DNA from: Pseudomonas rhizoryzae | GTDB lineage: Bacteria > Pseudomonadota > Gammaproteobacteria > Pseudomonadales > Pseudomonadaceae | DNA: 64,000 nucleotides | Direction: 5' to 3' | Assembly: GCF_005250615.1 (NCBI RefSeq) | Contig: NZ_SULM01000018.1 | Coordinates: 1 to 64,000 of the forward strand | Part shown: piece after piece, positions 11,088 through 19,131 of the stretch | Layout: the number at the start of each line of letters is the position of its first letter | Position numbering within the stretch: position 1 is the stretch's first letter | Notes under the pieces: generated by a model | Seen by the model: only the letters and a program-made list of their open reading frames with translations | The model's database searches: none | Told to the model about the DNA's origin: nothing | Made by a program: the position numbers and the translations under genes

Positions 11088-11755
11088 GTCCGCCCTTCGC
11101 CCTGCTACGCCTGGCCAGCCCCCAGTTGCCCATTGGCGGCTACAGCTATTCCCAGGGGCTGGAGCTGGCCATCGACAGCGGCCTGATCCGCACCGCGGCG
11201 GAGGCCGAGGCCTGGCTGCGCGACAACCTCGAACTCAATCTGGCGCGCTTCGAGGCGCCGTTGCTGCTGGCCCATTGCGAGGCCGCCGCCGCGGGCGACT
11301 GGCCGCGCCTGAGCGAACTGGCTGACCGCCACCGCGCCAGTCGCGAGACCGCGGAATTCCAGCTGGAAAGTCGCCAGACCGGCTATTCCCTGGCGCAATT
11401 GCTGCTCGGCCTACCGGAACTGGACGACGAGAGTCGCACCTTGCTGGCCGAGCTGACCCCGACCTTCGCCCTGGGCTGGGCGCTGGCGGCCCGTGCCTGG
11501 GATATAGCCCCGCGCGCCGCGCTGGACGCCTGGCTCTGGACCTGGCTGGAAAATCAGTTGGCGGTGCTGATGAAAACCCTGCCGCTGGGCCAGCAAGCCG
11601 CCCAGCGCCTCACCACCACCCTGCTGCCGACCCTGGCTGCCACCGCCGAGCACGCCGCCGGCCTGCCCGAAGCGGCCTGGGGCGGTGCCCCCTTCGGCCT
11701 CGCCCTCACCAGCATGGCCCACGAGCGGCAATACAGCCGCCTGTTCCGTTCCTAG
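11084..11755 (+). CDS. ureF: Urease accessory protein UreF
   Basis: 223 aa all-helical protein that bridges UreG and UreD on apo-urease and acts as a GTPase-activating or gating partner. The N-terminal [21 protein letters not shown] region is the hallmark of the family. Begins with GTG inside the ureE stop codon (4 bp overlap) and ends 10 bp before ureG. Confidence 0.94.
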   Translation: MSPPFALLRLASPQLPIGGYSYSQGLELAIDSGLIRTAAEAEAWLRDNLELNLARFEAPLLLAHCEAAAAGDWPRLSELADRHRASRETAEFQLESRQTGYSLAQLLLGLPELDDESRTLLAELTPTFALGWALAARAWDIAPRAALDAWLWTWLENQLAVLMKTLPLGQQAAQRLTTTLLPTLAATAEHAAGLPEAAWGGAPFGLALTSMAHERQYSRLFRS

Positions 11756-11765
11756 GAGACCCTTG

Positions 11766-12380
11766 ATGACTACCCAACCCCTGCGCGTCGGTATCGGCGG
11801 TCCGGTCGGCTCCGGCAAGACCGCCCTCACCCTGGCCCTCTGCCGTGCCCTGCGCGAGCGCTACAACCTGGCGGTGGTGACCAACGACATCTACACCCGC
11901 GAAGACGCCGACTTCCTGGTGCGCAACGAGGCCCTGGCGCCCGAGCGCATCCTCGGCGTGGAGACCGGCGGCTGCCCGCACACCGCCATCCGCGAAGACG
12001 CCTCCATCAACCTGGAGGCGGTGGACCAGCTCAATCGCCGCTTCCCTGGTCTGGATCTGATCCTGGTGGAATCCGGTGGCGACAACCTGTCGGCCACCTT
12101 CAGCCCGGAGCTGTCCGACCTGACCCTCTACGTCATCGACGTCTCGGCGGGCGACAAGCTGCCGCGCAAGGGTGGTCCGGGTATCTGCAAGTCGGATCTG
12201 CTGGTGATCAACAAGGTCGACCTGGCCGACATGGTCGGTGCCTCGCTGGAGGTGATGGATCGCGATACCCGCAAGATGCGCGGCGACAAGCCCTTCGTCT
12301 TCAGCAATCAGAAGACCGGCAAGGGCCTGGACGAGATCATCGCCTTCATCGAAAAGCAGGGTCTGCTGACCGCTGCCTAG
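11766..12380 (+). CDS. ureG: Urease accessory GTPase UreG
   Basis: 204 aa SIMIBI-class GTPase that loads nickel into urease on GTP hydrolysis. P-loop GPVGSGKT at 12-19, the nickel-binding CPH motif at C70-P71-H72 (ETGGCPHT), and the guanine-specificity NKVD motif near 152 are present. GGAG lies about 9 bp before the ATG. Its stop codon directly abuts a 140 bp palindromic element at 12381. Confidence 0.96.
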   Translation: MTTQPLRVGIGGPVGSGKTALTLALCRALRERYNLAVVTNDIYTREDADFLVRNEALAPERILGVETGGCPHTAIREDASINLEAVDQLNRRFPGLDLILVESGGDNLSATFSPELSDLTLYVIDVSAGDKLPRKGGPGICKSDLLVINKVDLADMVGASLEVMDRDTRKMRGDKPFVFSNQKTGKGLDEIIAFIEKQGLLTAA

Positions 12381-12520
12381 GAACCTGCTCACGACCTCGC
12401 GAGCTAGAGACAAACAAGGCGAAAAGGCCTGAGGAAGCGGAGTTTACAAGTGGTAAATGAGCATTCCGAAGGACTTTTCAACGCCGTTTGGCCGACGCGC
12501 AGCAGGTCATGAGCAGGTTC
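12381..12520. repeat. 140 bp MITE-like palindromic element
   Basis: The ends are exact inverted repeats GAACCTGCTCA (12381-12391) and TGAGCAGGTTC (12510-12520). The arms stay similar throughout (about 67 bp each) and meet at TTTAC-AAGTG-GTAAA, so the whole element is one long imperfect hairpin. It has no coding capacity. It sits exactly between the ureG stop and the nickel permease gene. The form fits a miniature inverted-repeat transposable element; a clear target site duplication is not visible and no second copy is in this window. Confidence 0.7.
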
Positions 12521-12553
12521 TGAGTCCAGGATTTCATCACTTAAGGAGCCCCC

Positions 12554-13126
12554 ATGAAACACGCCAAGATCCTCGCCACCGCCGCCCTGCTGCTCGCTCC
12601 GGCGCTGGCCTTCGCCCACCCCGGTCATGCCGAGAACGGCCTGGCCGCCGGGGTGCTGCACCCCCTGACCGGTCTCGATCACCTGCTGGCCATGGTGGCC
12701 GTGGGTCTCTGGGCCGCCCAGCAGCAGGGCAAGGCGCGTCTGGCGCTGCCCTGCGCCTTCGTCGGCACCATGCTGCTCGGCGGCCTGCTGGGCTTCACCG
12801 GGCTGGAGCTGCCCTTCCTGGAGACCGGCATCGCCGCCTCGGTACTGGCCCTGGGGCTGCTGGTGGCCCTGGCTGCCCGTCCGCCAGTCGCCGCCGCCGT
12901 TGGCCTGACCGCCGCCTTTGCCCTGTTCCATGGCGTGGCCCACGGTCTGGAGTTGCCGGAGATGGGTAATCCCTGGGCCTATGCCGCGGGTTTCGTCGCT
13001 GCCACCGCCACCCTGCATGCCCTGGGCTATGCCGTGGTGCGCTACCTGCCGCAGGCCGCCACGCCGCTGGTGCGCCTGGCCGGTGTCGCCACCGCCGTGG
13101 CAGGTGGTTGGCTGCTCGCGGCCTGA
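12554..13126 (+). CDS. ureJ: HupE/UreJ family nickel permease
   Basis: 190 aa inner membrane protein. A signal-like first helix ends at AFAHPGHAENG, giving a His-bearing N-terminus, and the family motif HPLTGLDHLLAM follows at ~36-47. About six hydrophobic segments cover the rest, with a second HGVAHG motif near 120. Proposed to import nickel for urease, consistent with its place after ureEFG. AAGGAG lies about 7 bp before the ATG. The ureG-ureJ gap is filled by the palindromic element. Confidence 0.85.
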   Translation: MKHAKILATAALLLAPALAFAHPGHAENGLAAGVLHPLTGLDHLLAMVAVGLWAAQQQGKARLALPCAFVGTMLLGGLLGFTGLELPFLETGIAASVLALGLLVALAARPPVAAAVGLTAAFALFHGVAHGLELPEMGNPWAYAAGFVAATATLHALGYAVVRYLPQAATPLVRLAGVATAVAGGWLLAA

Positions 13127-13130
13127 CGGC

Positions 13131-14387
13131 TCAAGCAATCCCCAGTTGCTGGCGCAGCCGCGCCAGCAACCCTTCCTCGGCCATGGGCTGCACCTGGGCG
13201 GTATAGCCGCCGAAGCTGGCGAAGCGGCTGGCGAAATCCACGTCCAGCACGAAGCGGCTGTCGAACTGCGATGAGGCCAGGGGCGCCAGCACCTCGGCCG
13301 AGTAGGTGTCGCGCGGATCGCTGCCCAGGCGTACCGGCAGGTCGCCGCTCTGCTGGCGATAGGCGACCCAGGGCGAATAGGTGAAGGCTTCCAGCCGCCC
13401 CCGCGCCAGGTCCAGCTCCAGCAGCCGCAGCAGGCCGTTGCCGCCGGCGTATTCGGTCTGATAATTGATCAGCAAGAGATCCACCGGATGGCCGAAGTCG
13501 TTGGCCATTCGCAGGTGGGCGCTGCCGTGGTTGTGCCCATTGAGGGTGAGGAAGATCTGGTCGTTACGGCGAATCAGCCGATTCCACAGCCGCACGCCGG
13601 TGTCGTTGCGCCGGCTGGAGAGCACCGCCTGGCCATTCACCAGATCGACGATGTTGTGCGAGGCGAGAATGGTCGGCAGGTGCGGATAACGGTCCAGCAC
13701 CCCCTGAGCCCAGTCCAGGGTCTGATCCGAAGGACTCCAGTCGAGGGTCAGCAGCAGAAAGTCCTGGCCGAGCGCCGAGAAGCGATGCACGGCATTGAGC
13801 CCGGTGACGTCGCGTTCGACGAAGCTACTCTGCCGCTCGGCCCGTTCGGGGCCGAAGTACTGGGTGAAGAGTTCTCGGCCATCGCGCAACCGGTCCTGGG
13901 TATAGAGCGCGATGACGTCGTGATCGCCGGTCATCACGCTATAGGGCACCCCGGCCCGCTCCAGTCGCGCCATGGCCCGGCTGGCCAGCTTCCATTCGCC
14001 GTGCTGCTCGGCGTTTTCCACCAGATCGCCCAGGTGTACCACGAAGGGGATGTTCAGCGCCGCGGCATTGTGCGCGAGCCAATGGGTCTGGGCATGGAAG
14101 GCCAGGGCCGGTGGATAACCCAGCCCCGGATAGCGCTCGATGCGCTTGCCGGTGCGGGTCATCTCGAAGTTGTTCTCGCTGTAGTACTGGGTGTCTGGCA
14201 AGACGCCGAGTACGAAGCTGCTGGTCGAAGGCAGCGGCGTCACCGGCTTGAACGAATGGGCATCGAACCACTGGCCCCGGTGCTCCGCCAGGCCATAGCC
14301 CAGGGTCGGCTTGCAGGCGGCCAGCAGCGGCAGACCGGCCAGGGCCAGGCACAGCCGACGACGATGGAAATCGGGCGAATCGGTCAT
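13131..14387 (-). CDS. Lipoprotein metallophosphoesterase
   Basis: 418 aa calcineurin-like phosphoesterase. The N-terminus has RRR at 9-11, a hydrophobic core and a lipobox LAAC (Cys25), so export by Tat and lipid anchoring are likely. Metal-site motifs in order: PDTQYY, GDLVEN, GDHD, SHN and GHNHG, so the binuclear centre looks complete. Start chosen at 14387 because it begins the signal peptide; an open extension to 14516 overlaps the upstream gene. It starts 10 bp after the stop of the PMT-type glycosyltransferase gene, so the two form an operon. Substrate unknown. Convergent with ureJ with a 4 bp gap. Confidence 0.82.
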   Translation of the reverse strand: MTDSPDFHRRRLCLALAGLPLLAACKPTLGYGLAEHRGQWFDAHSFKPVTPLPSTSSFVLGVLPDTQYYSENNFEMTRTGKRIERYPGLGYPPALAFHAQTHWLAHNAAALNIPFVVHLGDLVENAEQHGEWKLASRAMARLERAGVPYSVMTGDHDVIALYTQDRLRDGRELFTQYFGPERAERQSSFVERDVTGLNAVHRFSALGQDFLLLTLDWSPSDQTLDWAQGVLDRYPHLPTILASHNIVDLVNGQAVLSSRRNDTGVRLWNRLIRRNDQIFLTLNGHNHGSAHLRMANDFGHPVDLLLINYQTEYAGGNGLLRLLELDLARGRLEAFTYSPWVAYRQQSGDLPVRLGSDPRDTYSAEVLAPLASSQFDSRFVLDVDFASRFASFGGYTAQVQPMAEEGLLARLRQQLGIA

Positions 14388-14397
14388 GACGCGTGCC

Positions 14398-16026
14398 TCA
14401 GGGCAGGTAGTAGGCCTGCCAGCGGTTGTCGTTGAAACGCCCTTCGAGCAGCGGCGGGCGCCCGGCCAACGGAGTGCCCGCCAGGGCCGCTTGGCTGTCG
14501 GCATCCAGCAGCACATAGGCGGGTCGGGGGATGTGCTCGAGCTGCCCGGGCTGACCGACGTCGATGAAGGTCGGCATGGGCACGTCGTAGTCGAGATTCA
14601 TCAGGTAGCGGAAGGCCTTGGTGTCCTGGCCCAGACCGAAGAACACCAGTTGCCCGGGCTGCCCCTGGCGCAAGCTCTCCAGGCGGGTGACGAAGGCGCG
14701 GGTGTCGTAGCGCAGCGCCTGCATGGGGTCCAGCGCCAGCACCACCAGCAGCCACTGCGCCAGGGCCGCCGCGGCCAGGGGCATGCCCACCCGGAAGGTA
14801 CCCCGCCCGCGCCAGACCGCCAGCAAGGCGAGCAGCGCGAGAACGCCGAAGGCCCCCAGCAACAGGCGCAGATCCAGCGGCGGCCACCAGCCGGCCGCCT
14901 GGAGCTTCGGTTGCTGCAGCTTGACCAGTACCCCGAGAATCACGGGGAAGAGCACCAGCAACGGCAGGAACAGGCGACGCACCCAAGCCAGGGCGCCCTG
15001 CCCCTGCAGCAGCACCCAGGCGCCGAGGGCGGCGCAGGCCGGGATCGCCGGGAGGATGTAATAGGGCTTCTTGAAGGTGGGGATGGACAGGGCCACGACG
15101 ATCAGCACGGCGAAACCGGCCAGTTGGATCAGCAGCCGACTTTCCACCTGCTGCTGGCGCAATCGCCAGTGGCGCCTCAGCGTCGGCAGGGCGAGCAGCG
15201 CCAGGGGGAAGGCCGGGGCGTAGCGATAGAGGCCCAGTTGCAGGAAGTACCACCAGGGATAGCCGGCGCCGTCGGTGTCGTCCAACCGCCCGGAGACCTG
15301 CATGCGGATCACGTCCTCGACGAAGGTCATGCCGCCCGTACGCCAGGCCAGGCCGAACAGCACGGCGCAACACAGGGTCAGCAGCAGGGCCCCGACCAGG
15401 CCGTAGCCGAAGGTCCGCCGCCAATCGCCCTGCAACAGCCAGTAGACGCAGACCACCCCGCACGGCTCGATCAACCCCAACGGTCCGCGCACGGCGAAGC
15501 CCGCCGCCATGCAGAGAAAGACCAGCGCCCGTCGCCGCGGCAGACCGCGCTGGTCGGCGCTCCACAGCAGATAGAAGCAGCCCAGGGCGGCCAGGGTGAC
15601 AAACTGGTCAAGACAGATGGAGCGGGCCTTGGCGAGAAAGCCGTTGGTGAGCAGCAGCATCAATACCGCCAGCAGCGCCCAACGTCGCGAGTGGCTGGCC
15701 AGCAAGCGATAGAGCAGGCCGACGATGGCCGCCGAGGCCAGGGCCGTGGGGATCACCGTGGCCAGGCGATTGACCTCGCCGAACAATTTGGCAAAGACGT
15801 CGATCAGCAGGGTCGAGGTCGCCGGATAATCCGGATAGGGCTGGCCGTAGCTGGTCGGGAAGGCGCTGGCGCCATGGCGGAACATTTCCTGGGCGAACAG
15901 CGCGAAGCGACCATCGAAGCCAATGAAGGGCTGCTCCCACAGACCCAGGGTGAACAGCGGGACCGCCAGCAGGAACAGCGCCAGACTTTCGAGGCGCAGA
16001 CGCGCCGGACTTGGGATGGACGACAC
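14398..16026 (-). CDS. ArnT/PMT-type membrane glycosyltransferase
   Basis: 542 aa polytopic GT-C protein (glycosyltransferase family 83/39 type) with about 11-12 hydrophobic helices followed by a periplasmic C-terminal domain. The first periplasmic loop carries GFDGRFALFAQEM, resembling the D/E-containing catalytic loop of ArnT-like enzymes that move a sugar from undecaprenyl phosphate. Acceptor unknown: lipid A, another glycan or a protein are all possible. GTG at 16026 is chosen because GGAG lies about 11 bp upstream; another in-frame GTG at 16074 would add 16 residues without a site. First gene of a two-gene operon with the lipoprotein phosphoesterase. Confidence 0.8.
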   Translation of the reverse strand: MSSIPSPARLRLESLALFLLAVPLFTLGLWEQPFIGFDGRFALFAQEMFRHGASAFPTSYGQPYPDYPATSTLLIDVFAKLFGEVNRLATVIPTALASAAIVGLLYRLLASHSRRWALLAVLMLLLTNGFLAKARSICLDQFVTLAALGCFYLLWSADQRGLPRRRALVFLCMAAGFAVRGPLGLIEPCGVVCVYWLLQGDWRRTFGYGLVGALLLTLCCAVLFGLAWRTGGMTFVEDVIRMQVSGRLDDTDGAGYPWWYFLQLGLYRYAPAFPLALLALPTLRRHWRLRQQQVESRLLIQLAGFAVLIVVALSIPTFKKPYYILPAIPACAALGAWVLLQGQGALAWVRRLFLPLLVLFPVILGVLVKLQQPKLQAAGWWPPLDLRLLLGAFGVLALLALLAVWRGRGTFRVGMPLAAAALAQWLLVVLALDPMQALRYDTRAFVTRLESLRQGQPGQLVFFGLGQDTKAFRYLMNLDYDVPMPTFIDVGQPGQLEHIPRPAYVLLDADSQAALAGTPLAGRPPLLEGRFNDNRWQAYYLP

Positions 16027-16281
16027 GCGGCAGGACTCCGGCAGGCTGGGGGACGGGCACAGGCCCGGTGCCACTATCGCCGACCAACCTTAGGAATCGC
16101 TGAAACCAGGCTGACGACAAGCTGACAAAGCCGCGTTCCAGAGCGGCTCGCCACGTGGCCGGCCGTCACTATGCGGATGAATTAAAAAATTTTCATGACG
16201 GCCGCATCCAAAGCATCCGCTGACGGGTAGAGACAGCACAGTCCAACCGACTGTGCCCCTTCTCAATCCGGAGCAAGCCGC

Positions 16282-16809
16282 ATGAACAATACCTATAGCC
16301 GTTGCAGCATCCTGGCCCTGACCGCCTGCCTGAGCACACCACTGCTGGCCCAAGGCGAGTTGCCCGAGGCCGTCCGCGTCCCTGCCGGCAACCGCCTGAT
16401 GCTGGAAACCGTGGGCAAGGGCACCATCGTCTACGAATGCCGCGACAAGAAGGACATGCCCGGCCAGACCGAATGGTTCTTCGTCGGTCCCAAGGCCGAA
16501 CTCCATGATCGCCAGGGCAAGTTGGTCGGCAGCTACTACGGACCGCCCGCGACCTGGGAAGCCAGCGACGGCTCCAAAGTGGTCGGCAAGCAACTGGCCA
16601 TCGCTCCCGCCGGTACCGGCAACCTGCCCTATCAACTGGTGGAGGCCGCGCCCGCCGAAGGCAAGGGCGCCTTCCAGGGCACCACCTATATCCAGCGCAC
16701 CGCGCTCAAGGGTGGCGTCGCCCCGGCCAAGGCCTGCACCACCGCCAACAAAGGTGAGCGGGAGACGGTGACCTACCAGGCCGACTACCTGTTCTGGAAG
16801 AAGGGCTGA
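16282..16809 (+). CDS. Secreted DUF3455 protein
   Basis: 175 aa. The first ~24 residues are a signal peptide ending LLAQG. The mature part has the pattern of DUF3455: VPAGNRLML near the start, VYECRDK, and FFVGPKAELHD. No enzymatic motif can be named; function unknown. Two cysteines remain in the mature protein (in YECR and AKACTT) and may pair. GGAG lies 6 bp before the ATG. The ECF sigma factor gene follows after 83 bp. Confidence 0.75.
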   Translation: MNNTYSRCSILALTACLSTPLLAQGELPEAVRVPAGNRLMLETVGKGTIVYECRDKKDMPGQTEWFFVGPKAELHDRQGKLVGSYYGPPATWEASDGSKVVGKQLAIAPAGTGNLPYQLVEAAPAEGKGAFQGTTYIQRTALKGGVAPAKACTTANKGERETVTYQADYLFWKKG

Positions 16810-16892
16810 GTCCCAGGGGACAGTCGCGAACGGATCGGCTAGGCTCGGTTGATCCGGTCGCCACCCTGGCGTCCCCAGCCTGGCGCGACCTC

Positions 16893-17420
16893 GTGACTGA
16901 CCGCTCCTATGATCCTGCCGCGTTGCTCGCCGCCTGTGCCCGGGGCGAGCGCGCCGCCTTGCAGCGGCTCTACCAGGTCGAAGCGCCGCTGTTGTTGGGT
17001 ATCGTCCTACGCCTGGTACGGGATCGCGGCCTGGCCGAGGACATCCTTCACGATGCCTTTCTGCGCATCTGGCGTGGCGCCGCCGGTTTCGCCCCGGAGC
17101 GCGGTTCGGCGCGCGGCTGGATGTGCAGCGTGGCGCGCAACCTGGCCCTCAACGTGCTGCGTGATCGTCAGCGCCTGGTGCCCCTGGCGGACGAGTGGGA
17201 GCCCCTGGCCGAACACGCCGATCCACTGCGACAGGCCGAGGGCAGTCGCCTGGAGGGCTGCCTGCAGAATCTGGAGGCGCCGCGCCGGGACGCCATCCTG
17301 GCCGCCTACCTGGACGGCTGTTCCCATGGCGAGATCGCCCAGCGCCTGCAGGCGCCACTGGGCACGGTGAAGAGCTGGATCACCCGCGGCCTCAAGGCGC
17401 TGAGGGAGTGCATGACATGA
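16893..17420 (+). CDS. ECF-type RNA polymerase sigma factor
   Basis: 175 aa sigma-70 family factor. Region 2 at ~25-95 contains AEDILHDAFLRIWRG, and region 4 at ~120-172 contains HGEIAQRLQAPLGTVKSWITRGL, the -35-binding helix-turn-helix. It directs polymerase to a stress or envelope regulon not known here. Starts with GTG. Its stop overlaps the anti-sigma start in ATGA, the classic coupling of sigma and cognate anti-sigma. Confidence 0.88.
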   Translation: MTDRSYDPAALLAACARGERAALQRLYQVEAPLLLGIVLRLVRDRGLAEDILHDAFLRIWRGAAGFAPERGSARGWMCSVARNLALNVLRDRQRLVPLADEWEPLAEHADPLRQAEGSRLEGCLQNLEAPRRDAILAAYLDGCSHGEIAQRLQAPLGTVKSWITRGLKALRECMT

Positions 17421-18127
17421 ACACCGACGGCACCCTGCCCACAGACGACGAAACCGAACGTCTGGCCGGCGAATATGTACTCGGCACCCTGGAAGCGGCT
17501 GAACGCCGTCAGGTGGAACGCCGGCTGCTGACCGATGCCTCGCTGCGCGCCGCGATGGCGCGTTGGGAGGCGCGTCTGCAGCCGCTGGCCGAGCGGGTCA
17601 CGCCGGTCGAACCGAGTGCAAATCTATGGCCGCGTATCGAGCGCAGTCTGGGTGAAGCCGACGCCAAGGCCACCATCCGGCGCGAGTCGCTGTGGCAACG
17701 CCTGGCGCTCTGGCAGGGCCTTAGTGCGGCAGGGCTGGCCGCCAGCCTGGTGCTCGCGGTGCTCTTGCTGATGCGTCCGGTACCCACGCCAAGCTACCTG
17801 GTGGTGCTGGCGGCACCCAGCGATCGGACGCCCGGCTGGGTGATCCAGACCGCCAGTGCCCATGACCTGCAGCTGATTCCCCTGGGGCGCGACGCCGTGC
17901 CGAGCGGCAAGACGCTACAGTTTTGGACCAAGGCCGATGCCTGGCAGGGTCCGGTGTCGCTGGGTCTGGTCCAGCCGGGGCGTACCCTGCAGGTACCCCT
18001 GGACCGGCTGCCGCCGCTGGAAGCCAACCAGCTGTTCGAACTCACCCTGGAAGACCAGGGCGGCTCGCCCACCGGCAGGCCCACCGGGCCGATCCAGTTC
18101 ATCGGCCGGGCGGTCAAGGTGCTCTAG
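17417..18127 (+). CDS. Anti-sigma factor (RskA-like)
   Basis: 236 aa. The cytoplasmic N-terminal domain (ERLAGEYVLGTLEAAERRQVERRL, starting about residue 13) matches the anti-sigma-K family; a single transmembrane helix lies at ~102-120; the periplasmic C-terminal domain is of RskA type. Translationally coupled to the upstream sigma gene by a 4 bp ATGA overlap. There is no zinc HxxxCxxC motif, so it is not a ZAS-type anti-sigma. Its stop TAG overlaps the oppositely oriented ydfG stop in CTAG. Confidence 0.85.
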   Translation: MNTDGTLPTDDETERLAGEYVLGTLEAAERRQVERRLLTDASLRAAMARWEARLQPLAERVTPVEPSANLWPRIERSLGEADAKATIRRESLWQRLALWQGLSAAGLAASLVLAVLLLMRPVPTPSYLVVLAAPSDRTPGWVIQTASAHDLQLIPLGRDAVPSGKTLQFWTKADAWQGPVSLGLVQPGRTLQVPLDRLPPLEANQLFELTLEDQGGSPTGRPTGPIQFIGRAVKVL

Positions 18128-18882
18128 CTCTTGCGGTGGATATTGAAGTTGCTGAACGCCTGGCAGGTCGCCATCAGCTGGATGCGGTTGATGTTGACGT
18201 GCTTGGGCTGGTTCAACGCCCAGTGGATGGATTCGGCGATGTCGTCCGGGGTCAGGGGTTCGGTACCGGCATAGACGGCGTCGGCCTTGGCCTTGTCGCC
18301 GCCGAAGCGCACCACCGAGAACTCGCTTTCCGACAGCCCCGGTTCAATGTTGGTCACCCGCACCCCGGTACCCAGCAGGTCGGATCTCAGGCTCAGGCTG
18401 AACTGCTTGAGGAAGGCCTTGGTGGCGCCGTAGACGTGGCTGCCCGGATAGGGATAGTCGCCAGCCACCGAGCCCAGGTTGACGATGCCGGCGCCGGCGC
18501 CATGGGCGATCAGCCGCGGCAGCAGCAGGCGGGTGCAATAGAGCATGCCCTTGATGTTGGTATCGACCATGGTGTCCCAGTCATCCAGATCGCAACTCTG
18601 CGCGGGGGTGTTACCCAGTGCCAGGCCGGCGTTGTTGACCAGGGCGCGCAGCTGGTTGAATTCCTCCGGCAGGCCGGCGACCGCCGCTTCCACGGCAGCG
18701 CGATCCTGCACATCCAGCACCAGCGGCAGCACCTTGGCCTGGCCGGACAATTCTTCGGCCAGAGCGTGCAGGCGATCCTCGCGGCGGCCGGTGATGACGA
18801 TCGACCAGCCGTCCTTGGCGAAGCGGCGAGCGGTGGCGGCGCCGAAGCCGGAGGTGGCGCCGGTGATGAAGATCGAAGACAT
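18124..18882 (-). CDS. ydfG: 3-hydroxy acid / malonic semialdehyde reductase YdfG
   Basis: 252 aa classical SDR that reduces or oxidises 3-hydroxy acids (serine, 3-hydroxypropionate) with NADP(H). TGATSGFG starts at residue 7, NNAG is present, and the active site has GSVAGDYPYPGSHVYGATKAF (Ser and Tyr-x-x-x-Lys). The GSHVYGATKAFLKQFS stretch is highly typical of YdfG. Start at 18882 gives the family N-terminus MSSIFITGA. Convergent with the anti-sigma gene; the two stop codons share CTAG. Confidence 0.85.
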   Translation of the reverse strand: MSSIFITGATSGFGAATARRFAKDGWSIVITGRREDRLHALAEELSGQAKVLPLVLDVQDRAAVEAAVAGLPEEFNQLRALVNNAGLALGNTPAQSCDLDDWDTMVDTNIKGMLYCTRLLLPRLIAHGAGAGIVNLGSVAGDYPYPGSHVYGATKAFLKQFSLSLRSDLLGTGVRVTNIEPGLSESEFSVVRFGGDKAKADAVYAGTEPLTPDDIAESIHWALNQPKHVNINRIQLMATCQAFSNFNIHRKS

Positions 18883-19131
18883 GAAAGATTCCTTCTGCGA
18901 GGGAGTTTGGCCGAGCCCCACGATAGCTCAGGGGCATTCGTCAGGCGAATACTCAGATCGCCGGGAATCCAGCGGATCAGTTATAACGCCTTGGTATTGC
19001 AGGGTTTCCGCGCACTGGCCAAATTTTGAACAGTTTTCGCCAGACCAGGCGCCCTGGGCCTCACGTCCGGCTATGCCGAGCTTATCCACAGGACGATCCA
19101 CGGGATTCCTGTACAGAACTCGGACCTGGCT

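Noticed and set aside
10587-13126. Urease accessory genes without ureABC/ureD, taken as a broken urease locus
   Set aside because: In pseudomonads these accessory genes are often apart from the structural genes, and each gene here looks intact.
14311-16125. A 604-codon open frame opposite the PMT-type gene, rich in Gln, Gly and Arg
   Set aside because: Low-complexity composition typical of an antisense shadow; the minus-strand frame has clear membrane helices and family motifs.
19082-19090. A perfect DnaA box, TTATCCACA
   Set aside because: Only one near-match is close by, with no AT-rich unwinding region and no dnaA, dnaN or gidA, so it is probably a chance site and not an origin.
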